Shown here: positions 31,940-41,270 of the stretch, in pieces | Position numbering within the stretch: position 1 is the stretch's first letter | How the letters are laid out: every line of letters begins with the position of its first letter | Source of the DNA: an uncultured Pelagibacteraceae bacterium | GTDB lineage: Bacteria; Pseudomonadota; Alphaproteobacteria; Pelagibacterales; Pelagibacteraceae | Assembly: GCA_902527265.1 (NCBI GenBank) | Contig: CABZNY010000006.1 | Location: forward strand, 1 to 63,803 | Direction of reading: 5' to 3' | Length of the DNA stretch: 63,803 nucleotides | Notes under the pieces: model-generated | Told to the model about the DNA's origin: nothing | Databases searched by the model: none | The model's input: the letters and a program-made list of their open reading frames with translations, nothing else | Program-made: the position numbers and the translations under genes

Positions 31940-32926
31940 TTATTTGATAGTATTAAGTATTTTCTTTGTAAACGAAGGTAAAGTCCAATTGCTTAAATCT
32001 TTAACATTAATAAAAAATCCATCGCTCTTTTCTGGTAAATTATTTTTCATATTAATTGCAATTTTCATATCCATATTTGACATTTTTATATTGATCCTTT
32101 TTCCTAAATGATTTTTAAATTTTGTCTTAGGTATCTCATTCATGGGGAATATAGGCATATTTTTTAAAAAGTTAAATTTTCTGTTTTTTAAAAGATAGTA
32201 ATTATTCTGCTTATTTTGAAAAATATTTGCTTCAAAAAACTTTTGTTTATTAAATTTATTTATTTTAATTATTTCAAAGTCATTTTTTTTAAAGGATTTG
32301 CAATTTGTCGAGATAGGACATTGATAACAAAGTGGGTTGGATGGTTTACAGATTAATGCACCTATTTCCATTATAGCTTGAGCATAATCACTAGCTCTAA
32401 TTGTTTCTCCAAAAAAAATTTTTTTTTGGTGTAAATTTTCTTTAGAAATTTCTTTTTCTTTTTTTAAATAAAATACTCTTTTTAAAATTCTTTCAACATT
32501 TCCATCTAAAGGAATTATTTTTTTATTGAATGCAATTGCCATAATTGCATTAGATGTATAATCCCCTATTCCAGGTAGTGATTTTAAATCGTCCTCATTT
32601 TTTGGAAGCTGGCCCTTAAATTCATTTATAATTTGTTTTGCTGATTTTTTAAGATTTCTGGCTCTTGAATAATACCCTAATCCTTCCCAACATTTCATCA
32701 ATTTAGCATCTCTAACTCTTGATAAACTTTTTAAATCTGGGATTTTAGAAATAAAATTTTCAAAATATGGTATTACAGTCTTCACTTGTGTTTGCTGCAA
32801 CATAAATTCACTGACTAGCGTAAAATATTCTTTTTGAGTTCTAGAGACTTTTTTTCGCCAAGGAAGGTCTCTTTTATTATTATCGTACCAATTCAAAATT
32901 TTATTTGGTATGTTTTGACTTATCAT
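31940..32926 (-). CDS. mutY: A/G-specific adenine glycosylase
   Basis: Removes adenine mispaired with 8-oxoguanine. It has LPWR, the helix-hairpin-helix (LKSLPGIGDYTSNAIMAIAF) with the catalytic Asp later in IPLDGNVERIL, and a complete 4Fe-4S loop (Cys-x6-Cys-x2-Cys-x5-Cys in CKPSNPLCYQCPISTNC). The C-terminal NUDIX-like domain is shortened. The ATG at 32926 (MISQNIPNKILNWY) matches the family start and abuts the dciA ATG with no gap. Confidence 0.95.
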   Translation of the reverse strand: MISQNIPNKILNWYDNNKRDLPWRKKVSRTQKEYFTLVSEFMLQQTQVKTVIPYFENFISKIPDLKSLSRVRDAKLMKCWEGLGYYSRARNLKKSAKQIINEFKGQLPKNEDDLKSLPGIGDYTSNAIMAIAFNKKIIPLDGNVERILKRVFYLKKEKEISKENLHQKKIFFGETIRASDYAQAIMEIGALICKPSNPLCYQCPISTNCKSFKKNDFEIIKINKFNKQKFFEANIFQNKQNNYYLLKNRKFNFLKNMPIFPMNEIPKTKFKNHLGKRINIKMSNMDMKIAINMKNNLPEKSDGFFINVKDLSNWTLPSFTKKILNTIK

Positions 32927-33406
32927 ATGAATTTTAAATATAATACTAAGCAGAGAACTAAATCTGTTCAAGGACTAAGATCTTTTAAAGATACTTTGCC
33001 CCAAGAAGCAAAAAGAATATTGAATAAAAAAGGTCAAATTTATTCAAATACTTTGGATAATTGGAAATTTTTTGTTGGCAAAGAATTATTTAATGTATCC
33101 TATCCAAGATCATTTAAAAATTCTAAATTAAATGGAAGCTGTTTAAACATAATGGTCAAAAGAGGAAATGAAGTAGATCTTGAATACTCTAAAAAAGAAA
33201 TAATAAAAAAAATGAATATATTTTTTGGTTATAATGTAGTTGATGATATAAAATTAAAGACTTTTGAAGGTGAGTTTAAAAAAATTAAAGAAGATAAAAT
33301 AAATAATGCGACAAAAAGTAAAAATATTAAGCAGATAACTAATATTAAGAATGATAAAATTAAAAAATCTTTGTTAGAGTTAAATAAAATATTTAAATCA
33401 AGATGA
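32927..33406 (+). CDS. dciA: DciA/DUF721 family protein
   Basis: 159-aa protein whose middle part (NWKFFVGKELFNVSYPRSFK, followed by NGSCLNIMVKRGNEVDLEY) fits the DUF721 domain of DciA, the ancestral loader of the replicative helicase DnaB. The C-terminal 55 residues are Lys/Asn-rich and low in complexity. The start at 32927 is directly beside the mutY start on the other strand. A longer in-frame start at 32834 would lie deep in mutY and is unlikely. It overlaps the dsbA-like gene by 4 nt. Confidence 0.82.
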   Translation: MNFKYNTKQRTKSVQGLRSFKDTLPQEAKRILNKKGQIYSNTLDNWKFFVGKELFNVSYPRSFKNSKLNGSCLNIMVKRGNEVDLEYSKKEIIKKMNIFFGYNVVDDIKLKTFEGEFKKIKEDKINNATKSKNIKQITNIKNDKIKKSLLELNKIFKSR

Positions 33407-33984
33407 AAAAAATACTAATACAAACAATTATAATTTCATTATTTTTTGTAATACATAATGCTAAAGCAAGTATTAAATCGATCACAGAAGGTAATGTAGA
33501 TGCAAAAGTAAAACTTATAGTTTTTGAATCTTTAACATGTAGTCATTGTGCGGATTTCCATAAAAATGTTTATCCTAGCTTAAAAACTGATTTTATTGAT
33601 AAAGGTTTAATTTTAATCGAATTTAGAAATTTTCCATTAGATATGGCTGCATTTAATGCATCAAAAATAGCTCATTGTAAGAATGATGGAAATTCAGAAA
33701 TACTCCATCATTTATATAAAAATCAAAGTAGCTGGGTAAGAGGAAGCACTATTGAAGATCTCAACAGAAACCTAAAGAAGGTAATTCAAGAATCAAATTT
33801 TAAATTAGATTTTGATAAATGTATAGCAGACTCAAAAATTGAAGATTTTATTTTAGAAGACCGAATCAACGGAGCTAAAAACTACAAAATAGAGGCAACA
33901 CCAACACTTATAATCAATGGTGAAAAGTTCGAAAATACATCCAACTATAAAAAATTAAAAAAATATATAGAAAAACTGATATAA
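33403..33984 (+). CDS. Periplasmic DsbA-family thiol oxidoreductase
   Basis: 193-aa thioredoxin-fold protein with a signal peptide (about 1-22). The active site is LTCSHCADF, a CxxC pair near residues 46-49, and a cis-Pro loop in EATPTLIINGEKF. Alphaproteobacteria usually carry one such gene between dciA and smc, the position seen here. It likely forms disulfides in exported proteins, but redox direction cannot be read from sequence. Confidence 0.9.
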   Translation: MKKILIQTIIISLFFVIHNAKASIKSITEGNVDAKVKLIVFESLTCSHCADFHKNVYPSLKTDFIDKGLILIEFRNFPLDMAAFNASKIAHCKNDGNSEILHHLYKNQSSWVRGSTIEDLNRNLKKVIQESNFKLDFDKCIADSKIEDFILEDRINGAKNYKIEATPTLIINGEKFENTSNYKKLKKYIEKLI

Positions 33985-33992
33985 GTCATTGA

Positions 33993-36566
33993 ATGGAGTT
34001 TAAAAAAATCCAATTAAATGGCTTTAAGTCTTTTGCAGAGAAAACTAACTTTTTAATTGAAAAAGGCCTTACAGGAATTGTCGGGCCTAACGGTTGTGGC
34101 AAGTCAAACATAGTTGAATCTCTTAGATGGTGTATGGGAGAGACTTCGGCAAAAAGTATGAGAGGGTCTGGGATGGAAGATGTTATATTTTCAGGCACAT
34201 CAAATAAACCCTCAAAAAATATTGCTGAAGTAGTTTTAAGTTTAAACAATGATAACAAAGATGGACCGCACCAATACAATGATCTAGAAGAAATAGAAAT
34301 TCGAAGAAAGATTGAAAAAGATAAAGGATCAAAGTTTTACATAAACAACAAAGAAGTTAGAGCAAAAGATGCACAAATGTTTTTTGCAGATCTATCTACA
34401 GGGGCTCATTCGCCATCGCTAATAAGTCAAGGCAGAATTGGAGCATTAGTTACAGCAAAACCATCTGATAGAAGAGCTATACTTGAAGAAGCTGCTGGAA
34501 TAGCTGGTTTGCATGTTAGAAGACATGAAGCAGAAATTAGATTAGGAGCAGCAGAAAATAATTTAAAGAGAGCCGACGAACTTAGAAGACAACAAGAAAA
34601 ACAATTAGCAAATTTAGAAAAACAAGCTGAGGAAGCTGCAAAGTATAAATTAATTTCAGAGGAAATAAAAAAAGTTGAGGCAGGGCTTTATTATTTAAGA
34701 CTTCTAGAAATTGATAAAGAAATCACTTTAGAAAATGAAGTAAATAATGAGGCAGATGGGAAAGTAGAAGAATTTAATAAACAAATTGAAGAATTAGAAA
34801 CTAAAATTAAAAATGAAATTGAAAGAGTAGAGCCAATAAGACAAAAAAATATTGAAAATTTATCTAAGATCCAAAGATTAAATCTTGAGCTGAAAGCTTT
34901 AGATGAGGAAACTACTAGAATAAATGAGGAAATAGATACAATAAAAAGCTCTATAAAAGTTATAGATGATGACATAGATAGAGAAAAAAGCATAGTAATT
35001 GATGCAAATTCTAACGAAAAAAGATTAAAAGAGGAGAGAAATATCTTAGTTGATACAGACTCAAAATATTATGAAACAGAAAAACTTTCCAATCAAGACC
35101 TAGAAAACTCAAAATCAAAATTAAAAAATGAACAAGATAGAATGGATGTATTATTAGAAGGGTTCAGTGCTGAATCTCTGCAAAAAAATAATGAAATTAT
35201 TAGCAACATAAAAAGTCAAATCGAAGAAGTTAAAAAATTAATTTCAGAAAATAGAAATCATCAGACAATAAAAATTTTAGATGAATGTATAATTAACTTG
35301 TCTTATTTAATTATGAAAGTTAAAGAAGTTGAGAATGATGATGTAATTTCAACTCTAACATCAAAAAGTGATCAAATAAAAAAATTACAGGACGATTATG
35401 CTGAAACTTATAGTAAAAACCAAAACTTAAAAAATGAGTCAGTCAAAAGAAAAGAGAGAATTAGTATAATTGATCAAGAATTTGAAAGCTGGCAAAATCT
35501 TTTAACTAATTCTGAAAAAATGGTAAATGAACTTAATACCAGAAAAAATAAACTTGTAGAAAAATTGAATGTTCTAGAAAAACAACCTCAATCTCAAGCA
35601 GAAAAAAAAGGGAAAATTTCTGAAAACTTAAGGATTTCAGAAAATGAAAAAAATGAGAATGAAATTTTAGTTGAAAAAATTGATAATAATATTGTGGAAA
35701 TTAGAAACCAACTAAACAACACAAAAGAAAATTCAATTGAAATTAGAGAAAAGAAAGCAAGCTCTGGAGCAACCATTGAAGGTTTAAATAAAAGGAGAAA
35801 TGATCTTTTAGAAAGAGTTATGACAGATTTGAATGTTGAAGAAGGCAATATACTTAATTATTCTAATCTTGAAAAAGACGCTGAATTTCCTGACTTGGTC
35901 ACTCAAGAAGAATTACTAGATGAAAAAAAGAGAGAAAGAGAAAAACTTGGATCTGTTAACTTAAGAGCAGATGATGAAACTGAAAAATATAAAACTGAAA
36001 TAAAAAAAATGGAACAAGATAGACAAGATCTTGTTACAGCAATATTAAAATTAAAGGAAAGCATAACAGAACTTAATCAAAAAGGTCGAGAAAGATTGTT
36101 AGATGCATTTGAGAGAGTGAGTAGAAAATTTAATGAGGTTTACACAAAATTATTTAATGGGGGTAGTGCAAAATTAGAATTAGTAGATTCAGATGACCCA
36201 CTAGATGCTGGTTTAGAAATGCTAGTAAGTCCTCCTGGAAAAAGACTTCAGTCGATTACTCTGCTTTCAGGTGGTGAGCAAGCTTTGACAGCATTATCTC
36301 TTATATTTGCAGTGTTTCTTACTAACCCATCCCCTATTTGCGTACTGGACGAAGTCGATGCACCGCTAGATGATGCAAATGTAACAAGATTTTGTAATCT
36401 ATTAAATGAACTGACAAAGATTACCTCTACAAGGTTTATAATAGTGACCCACCACGCATTAACTATGTCAAAAATGGATAGATTATACGGGGTCACAATG
36501 CCAGAGAAAGGAATAAGTCAACTGGTTGCCGTTGACCTTCAAAAAGCTGAGAGCATGGTAGCTTAG
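33993..36566 (+). CDS. smc: Chromosome partition protein SMC, unusually short and apparently hinge-less
   Basis: ATPase that organises and helps segregate the chromosome. The N-terminal head has Walker A GPNGCGKS (31-38) and the Q-loop SQGRIG (Gln146). The C-terminal head has LGSVNLRA, the signature LLSGGEQ (757-763) and Walker B/D-loop VLDEVDAPLDD (about 784-794). Between about 175 and 650 nearly everything is heptad-like coiled coil. At 857 aa it is about 300 shorter than usual SMCs, and no globular Gly-rich hinge is visible around the midpoint (350-450). The ATP sites look intact. It is 4 nt from atpI. Confidence 0.93.
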   Translation: MEFKKIQLNGFKSFAEKTNFLIEKGLTGIVGPNGCGKSNIVESLRWCMGETSAKSMRGSGMEDVIFSGTSNKPSKNIAEVVLSLNNDNKDGPHQYNDLEEIEIRRKIEKDKGSKFYINNKEVRAKDAQMFFADLSTGAHSPSLISQGRIGALVTAKPSDRRAILEEAAGIAGLHVRRHEAEIRLGAAENNLKRADELRRQQEKQLANLEKQAEEAAKYKLISEEIKKVEAGLYYLRLLEIDKEITLENEVNNEADGKVEEFNKQIEELETKIKNEIERVEPIRQKNIENLSKIQRLNLELKALDEETTRINEEIDTIKSSIKVIDDDIDREKSIVIDANSNEKRLKEERNILVDTDSKYYETEKLSNQDLENSKSKLKNEQDRMDVLLEGFSAESLQKNNEIISNIKSQIEEVKKLISENRNHQTIKILDECIINLSYLIMKVKEVENDDVISTLTSKSDQIKKLQDDYAETYSKNQNLKNESVKRKERISIIDQEFESWQNLLTNSEKMVNELNTRKNKLVEKLNVLEKQPQSQAEKKGKISENLRISENEKNENEILVEKIDNNIVEIRNQLNNTKENSIEIREKKASSGATIEGLNKRRNDLLERVMTDLNVEEGNILNYSNLEKDAEFPDLVTQEELLDEKKREREKLGSVNLRADDETEKYKTEIKKMEQDRQDLVTAILKLKESITELNQKGRERLLDAFERVSRKFNEVYTKLFNGGSAKLELVDSDDPLDAGLEMLVSPPGKRLQSITLLSGGEQALTALSLIFAVFLTNPSPICVLDEVDAPLDDANVTRFCNLLNELTKITSTRFIIVTHHALTMSKMDRLYGVTMPEKGISQLVAVDLQKAESMVA

Positions 36567-36570
36567 TTTA

Positions 36571-36849
36571 ATGGAAGAGGAAGATTTTAAAACTCGCCTT
36601 AAAAGTGCAAAAAATAAAGCAAAATCCAAATATTCTGAGAGTAAAGAGCCCTCAACATCGGGAATGGGTCATGCTTTTAAAATGAGTACAGAATTGGTTG
36701 CTGCAGTAGCTGTTGGGACAATTATTGGGTTTATTTTAGACAATTGGTTTGGTACTAAGCCCTGGTTAATTTTAATATTTTTTTTTGTAGGTGTGATTGC
36801 AGGAATAATGAATGTGATTAAATCAGCAAAAAGAATGCAACAAAAATAA
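36571..36849 (+). CDS. atpI: F0F1 ATP synthase assembly protein AtpI
   Basis: 92-aa protein with two membrane helices (about 43-61 and 66-83) after a charged N-terminus. It is the first gene of the F0 operon, where AtpI helps c-ring assembly. The motif GTIIGFILDNWFGTKPWLILIFFFVGVIAG matches the AtpI/AtpQ family. The start is 4 nt after the smc stop, so F0 transcription may partly depend on the dciA-smc operon. Confidence 0.9.
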   Translation: MEEEDFKTRLKSAKNKAKSKYSESKEPSTSGMGHAFKMSTELVAAVAVGTIIGFILDNWFGTKPWLILIFFFVGVIAGIMNVIKSAKRMQQK

Positions 36850-36858
36850 GAAAATATA

Positions 36859-37593
36859 ATGGCATCAAATCCAATGTACCAGTTCAATGTTTATCGGATT
36901 GGTCCGGAAATAAAGTTAGGCGCAGTTGACATTTCTTTTACTAATGCAAGCTTGTTTATGGTCATTAGTTCTTTAGCTATTTTGATAATTTTTAATCTAG
37001 GAGCAAAGAAAAAAACTCTAATACCTGATAAACTTCAATTACTGTCAGAATTAAGTTATTCCTTTGTAGCCAAAATGATTAGTGACACAGCAGGATCAAA
37101 AGCAAAACCGTACTTTTCATTTATTTTCTCACTTTTTATGTTTGTACTTTTTTGTAACATGTTTGGAATGATACCTTACGCATTTACAGTGACTAGCCAT
37201 ATTATAGTTACATTTGTGTTGGCAGCATTCATTTTCATTGGAGTTACAATAATTGGGTTCATGAAACATGGATTGGGGTATTTAAAATTGTTTGTTCCAA
37301 GTGGAGTTCCAATGGTTCTACTTCCACTAATAGTTGTTATTGAAATTATTTCTTATTTAAGTAGACCAATTAGTTTATCAGTAAGATTATTTGCTAATAT
37401 GATGGCTGGTCACACGATGATGAAGGTATTTGGAGGCTTTGTTATAAGCTTAGGAATTGTAGGTGGATGGCTTCCACTTAGTTTTTCGGTTGCACTTACT
37501 GGTTTGGAGATACTAGTTGCTTTTCTTCAAGCATATGTATTTGCAATTTTAACATGCATTTATTTAAATGATGCATTAAATCTACACCATTAA
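36859..37593 (+). CDS. atpB: ATP synthase F0 subunit a
   Basis: Membrane stator subunit forming the proton half-channels. The essential arginine is in SLSVRLFANMMAGH, and the C-terminal AYVFAILTCIYLNDALN helix is typical. About five or six membrane helices over 244 aa. It lies between atpI and atpE in the F0 operon; the F1 genes are not in this window, a split found in other alphaproteobacteria. Confidence 0.97.
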   Translation: MASNPMYQFNVYRIGPEIKLGAVDISFTNASLFMVISSLAILIIFNLGAKKKTLIPDKLQLLSELSYSFVAKMISDTAGSKAKPYFSFIFSLFMFVLFCNMFGMIPYAFTVTSHIIVTFVLAAFIFIGVTIIGFMKHGLGYLKLFVPSGVPMVLLPLIVVIEIISYLSRPISLSVRLFANMMAGHTMMKVFGGFVISLGIVGGWLPLSFSVALTGLEILVAFLQAYVFAILTCIYLNDALNLHH

Positions 37594-37600
37594 TAAAAAA

Positions 37601-37607
37601 AAGGAGG
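37601..37607 (+). promoter_or_regulatory. Strong Shine-Dalgarno site of atpE
   Basis: AAGGAGG ends 4 nt before the atpE ATG. Most genes in this window lack a clear Shine-Dalgarno sequence, so this near-perfect one stands out. It fits the need for about ten c subunits per ATP synthase. Confidence 0.8.
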
Positions 37608-37611
37608 AAAA

Positions 37612-37839
37612 ATGGAATTAGAAGCAGCAAAAATGATAGGAGCGGGTTTAGCAGCTATAGCACTAGCAGGTGCAGGAGTTGGTATAGGAATTATCTTTGG
37701 TAATTACTTATCTGGTGCTATGAGAAATCCATCTGCAGCTCAAAAACAATTCCCTAACTTGTTATTAGGATTTGCTTTAGCTGAAGCAACAGGATTGTTT
37801 GGCCTAGTAGTAGCGTTGATTATTTTATTTGCATTTTAG
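37612..37839 (+). CDS. atpE: ATP synthase F0 subunit c
   Basis: 75-aa hairpin of two membrane helices with the polar loop RNPSAAQ. The ion-binding carboxylate is Glu58 in GFALAEATG, in helix 2. The extra Na+-binding residues of sodium-type c subunits were not recognised, so proton coupling is assumed. Preceded by the strongest ribosome site noticed in the window. Confidence 0.97.
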   Translation: MELEAAKMIGAGLAAIALAGAGVGIGIIFGNYLSGAMRNPSAAQKQFPNLLLGFALAEATGLFGLVVALIILFAF

Positions 37840-37842
37840 TTA

Positions 37843-38430
37843 ATGTTAAAAAAAATAGTTTTTTTATTATTTGTTACATCCTTTGCATGTTTTAATACAG
37901 TATTTGCCGCTGAAAGTGGTGGTATGCCTCAACTTAATCCAGAGTTTTGGATTTCTCAAATCTTCTGGCTTATCATCACGTTTGGAATACTTTTTATTGT
38001 TTTGACGAAAGTTATATTGCCTAAGATTAGCGATAATTTAGAAACTAGAAAATCTCAAATACTTGAAAATATTGAGACCGCAGATAAGCAAAAAGAAGAA
38101 AGTCAAAAAAAAATTGACGAATATGAAAAGATTATTTTAGACAGCAAACTTAAAGCTAAAAGTTACTTTAATGAAGCTAGAGAAAAGATTTTGGATGATA
38201 TTAATAAAAAAAGAGCCGCATTAGAGAAAGATCTTGATGAAGAAATAAGTGAAGTAGAAAAGGAATTGTCTGATCTAAAGCAGAAATCAGGGGAAAAAAT
38301 AAATAAAATAGCAGCTGAAACATCAGCTGAGTTAATAAAAGAGCTAATTGGTGAAGAAGTAAATAGTAGCAGCATAGCAGCGATTGTAGAAGACCAATCA
38401 AAAATAAACAGAGAGAGAAAAGATGTTTGA
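37843..38430 (+). CDS. atpG: ATP synthase F0 subunit b'
   Basis: 195 aa. A hydrophobic leader (1-23) is followed by a membrane helix (WISQIFWLIITFGILFIVLTKVILPKI) and a long charged coiled coil to the C-terminus, the peripheral-stalk layout. Having two diverged b-type genes in a row (b' then b) is usual for alphaproteobacteria and phototrophs. The leader looks like a cleavable signal ending at FAAES, which is seen in some b' subunits. It overlaps atpF by 8 nt. Some databases call it atpF2 or atpX. Confidence 0.9.
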   Translation: MLKKIVFLLFVTSFACFNTVFAAESGGMPQLNPEFWISQIFWLIITFGILFIVLTKVILPKISDNLETRKSQILENIETADKQKEESQKKIDEYEKIILDSKLKAKSYFNEAREKILDDINKKRAALEKDLDEEISEVEKELSDLKQKSGEKINKIAAETSAELIKELIGEEVNSSSIAAIVEDQSKINRERKDV

Positions 38431-38917
38431 TGCAACTTTTTGGGTAGCAATATCGTTTTTTATTTTTATAGGTCTATTGGTATATTTTAAAATACCTCAG
38501 AATATAAACAATCTCCTAACAAAAATGATAGGAGATATAAAAAAAGAAATCGATGAAAGTGAAAAGTTAAGAGTTGAGTCAAAAAAACTTTTAGATGAAG
38601 CTCAAACTAAACTTAATTCTGTTGAGGGGGAGTCCAAAAAAATCCTTGATCAAGCTAAAAATGAGTCTGAGCAACTTGTTATAAGCATGAATGAAAAATT
38701 TCATAAATCTTCTGAAATAAAGAAGAATTTAACTCAAACAAAAATTAATCAGATGAAAGAGGCAGCAATTAAAGAAATCAAAGATACTTCTGTTAAAATT
38801 GCCCTAGAGTCTGTAAAAAAAATAATAACAACTACAGTTGATAAATCTAAACTAGATAATCTTTTTGAAAAGAATCTTGAAGAAGCAAAGACTGAATTAA
38901 AAAAAATTAATTCATAA
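38423..38917 (+). CDS. atpF: ATP synthase F0 subunit b
   Basis: 164 aa with one N-terminal membrane helix (FWVAISFFIFIGLLVYFKIP) and a coiled-coil stalk that would dimerise with b'. Last gene of the F0 operon; only 44 nt separate it from crtI. No hairpin terminator is visible in that gap, so read-through into the carotenoid genes is possible. Confidence 0.94.
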   Translation: MFDATFWVAISFFIFIGLLVYFKIPQNINNLLTKMIGDIKKEIDESEKLRVESKKLLDEAQTKLNSVEGESKKILDQAKNESEQLVISMNEKFHKSSEIKKNLTQTKINQMKEAAIKEIKDTSVKIALESVKKIITTTVDKSKLDNLFEKNLEEAKTELKKINS

Positions 38918-38961
38918 CTTAATTACGTTACATTTTCTTAAAATAATATAAAATCCAAATT

Positions 38962-40419
38962 ATGAATTCGATTGTAATAGGATCAGGTTTTGGTGGAATG
39001 GCTGCAGCATTAAGGTTAAAAGCTAAAGGCCATAATGTAACCTTGATTGAAAAACATGAAGATTTAGGCGGACGAGCAAGAGTTTTTAAAAAAAATGGAT
39101 TTACATTTGATGGTGGTCCAACCGTGATAACAGCACCCTACCTAATTGATGAATTATTTCAGCTTTTTAATAAAAATTCTAAAGATTATTTAGAAATTAA
39201 ATCTTTAAAAACTTGGTATCAATTTGTTTTTGAAGATGGTTTTAAGTTTGACTATTCTGGTGATGAAGAAGAAATGGTTAATCAAATAAAAAAGATTAAC
39301 GAAAAAGATGTAAACGGATATAAAAATTTAGTTAATTTTACAAAAAAGATTTTTGATAAAGGTTTTACTGAACTATCAGATGTCCCATTTGATAAACCCT
39401 CTTTTATGTTAAAGCAAATACCCTCTTTATTTAATCTAAAGAGTTATAAATCTGTTTATGGTTTGGTTTCCTCATATATAGAAGATGAAAAATTAAGAAG
39501 ATTACTTAGTATGCATCCTCTATTGGTAGGTGGTAATCCTTTCACAACAACATCAATATATGGATTAATTTTATATTTAGAAAAAAAATGGGGAATTCAC
39601 TATTCAATGGGTGGTACTGGTCAAATAATAAATGGTATGGAAAAACTAATGAATGAAGAAAATATAAAAATATTAAAGGGTTGTGAAGTAAATAAAATCA
39701 TATCAAATAAAAATAAAATAACTGGGGTTGAACTAAATAACGGAGATAGAATAGAAACAGATAATGTTATTTGTAACGCCGATCCACCTGCAGTTTACTC
39801 AAAATTAGCAAACACAAATAGTAGTAATTCTATTTTTAATTGGAAAATGAAAAGAATGGAATATTCAATGGGTTTGTTTGTTTATTATTTTGGAACCAAA
39901 AAAGTTTACGATGATGTTGAACATCATACAATCAAATTTGGAGATAAGTACAAGGAACACTTGGACGATATTTTTAACAATAAAAAATTAAATGAAGATA
40001 TTAGTTACTATTTACATAGACCGACAGCTACAGACAAATCGATGGCGCCTGATAATCATGATTGTTTTTATGTGTTGGTACCAGTTCCTAATAACCAATC
40101 TGGTATAGACTGGTCTATTGAGGGAGATAAAATGAAAAACTTAGTTATTAAAAAAATGGAGGAAAGTTTACTACCTAATCTAAGTGAAAATATTGTTGAG
40201 GATTTTTACTTAACTCCTGATTATTTTGAGAAAGAGTTAAATACAAAATATGGCTCAGGTTTTTCTATTCAACCAAAATTTACTCAATCAGCTTATTTTA
40301 GATTTCATAATAAATCAGAGATTTTTGATGGTTTATATTTTGTTGGAGCAGGTACTCACCCTGGAGCAGGTGTACCAGGAGTACTATCTTCAGCTAAAGT
40401 CTTAGACAAAATTTTGTAA
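38962..40419 (+). CDS. crtI: Phytoene desaturase
   Basis: FAD-dependent CrtI-type desaturase of 485 aa that turns phytoene into lycopene. The N-terminal dinucleotide motif is VIGSGFGGMAAALRLKAKGHNVTLIEK, followed by LGGRA and GFTFDGGPTVI. The C-terminal signature GLYFVGAGTHPGAGVPGVLSSAK is the bacterial CrtI signature. First gene of crtIBY-blh, coupled to crtB through TAATG. Confidence 0.97.
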   Translation: MNSIVIGSGFGGMAAALRLKAKGHNVTLIEKHEDLGGRARVFKKNGFTFDGGPTVITAPYLIDELFQLFNKNSKDYLEIKSLKTWYQFVFEDGFKFDYSGDEEEMVNQIKKINEKDVNGYKNLVNFTKKIFDKGFTELSDVPFDKPSFMLKQIPSLFNLKSYKSVYGLVSSYIEDEKLRRLLSMHPLLVGGNPFTTTSIYGLILYLEKKWGIHYSMGGTGQIINGMEKLMNEENIKILKGCEVNKIISNKNKITGVELNNGDRIETDNVICNADPPAVYSKLANTNSSNSIFNWKMKRMEYSMGLFVYYFGTKKVYDDVEHHTIKFGDKYKEHLDDIFNNKKLNEDISYYLHRPTATDKSMAPDNHDCFYVLVPVPNNQSGIDWSIEGDKMKNLVIKKMEESLLPNLSENIVEDFYLTPDYFEKELNTKYGSGFSIQPKFTQSAYFRFHNKSEIFDGLYFVGAGTHPGAGVPGVLSSAKVLDKIL

Positions 40420-41270
40420 TGGAGAAAAAGAGTTTTCTATCAATATACGCAAAATCATTTAACTGGGCTGGTTTTTTTCTTCCAAAAGAAACTTATTTGA
40501 AATGTTCTAATTTATACGATTTTTGTAGAACTTTAGACAATATAGCAGACGACGAAGGTATAATTGATGTTAAATTAAGAAGATTTTTAAACTTCAAAAA
40601 TAATTTTATCAATAAAGAATTTCAGAACCATATAATTAAAAATATGTGGGTATTAATGGATGAATATAATATTTCCACAAAAATTGTAGAGGACTTATTC
40701 GATGGTGTGGAGTCTGATATTCAAAATCAAATAAGATTAAATTCAAAAAAGGAATTATTAATTTATTCATACAGAGTAGCAGGAACTGTTGGATTAATGA
40801 TGGCAAAAATTTTAAATGTCACTAACTCTGTTTCTCTTAAATCGGCTATAGATTTGGGAATAGCTATGCAACTTACAAATATTTCTAGAGATGTAATAGA
40901 AGACTCTAAAAATAAAAGGTTTTATATAAAACATAATTTTGAATCCATAAAAGAAACATTGGCAACTGCAGATTTATTTTACGATAGTAGCTTTTCTTCA
41001 ATAAAGGATATTCCATTAAGTCTTAGATTTTCAATATTAGTTGCAAGAAGAGTTTATAGGCAAATAGGTAGAAATATTATTAAAAAGCAAACAATTCAAA
41101 ATTACAACCAATCAGGTAAAATTTTTGTAACTAATAGCGGTAAGATATTGCAAACATTATTATCTATATTTGACTTGCTAAAACTATCATTGATTAAAAA
41201 ACATAATCACCTTAGAGATAAAGAACACGAATTAATTTGTGAAGAGATAAATTTAGATGAAAGATTTTGA
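40419..41270 (+). CDS. crtB: Phytoene synthase
   Basis: Condenses two geranylgeranyl diphosphates to phytoene. The two aspartate-rich regions are DNIADDEG and NISRDVIEDSKNKR, and YRVAGTVGLMM lies between them. 283 aa is within the family range. The start shares a base with the crtI stop, and the 3' end overlaps crtY by 14 nt. No crtE (GGPP synthase) is in this window. Confidence 0.97.
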   Translation: MEKKSFLSIYAKSFNWAGFFLPKETYLKCSNLYDFCRTLDNIADDEGIIDVKLRRFLNFKNNFINKEFQNHIIKNMWVLMDEYNISTKIVEDLFDGVESDIQNQIRLNSKKELLIYSYRVAGTVGLMMAKILNVTNSVSLKSAIDLGIAMQLTNISRDVIEDSKNKRFYIKHNFESIKETLATADLFYDSSFSSIKDIPLSLRFSILVARRVYRQIGRNIIKKQTIQNYNQSGKIFVTNSGKILQTLLSIFDLLKLSLIKKHNHLRDKEHELICEEINLDERF

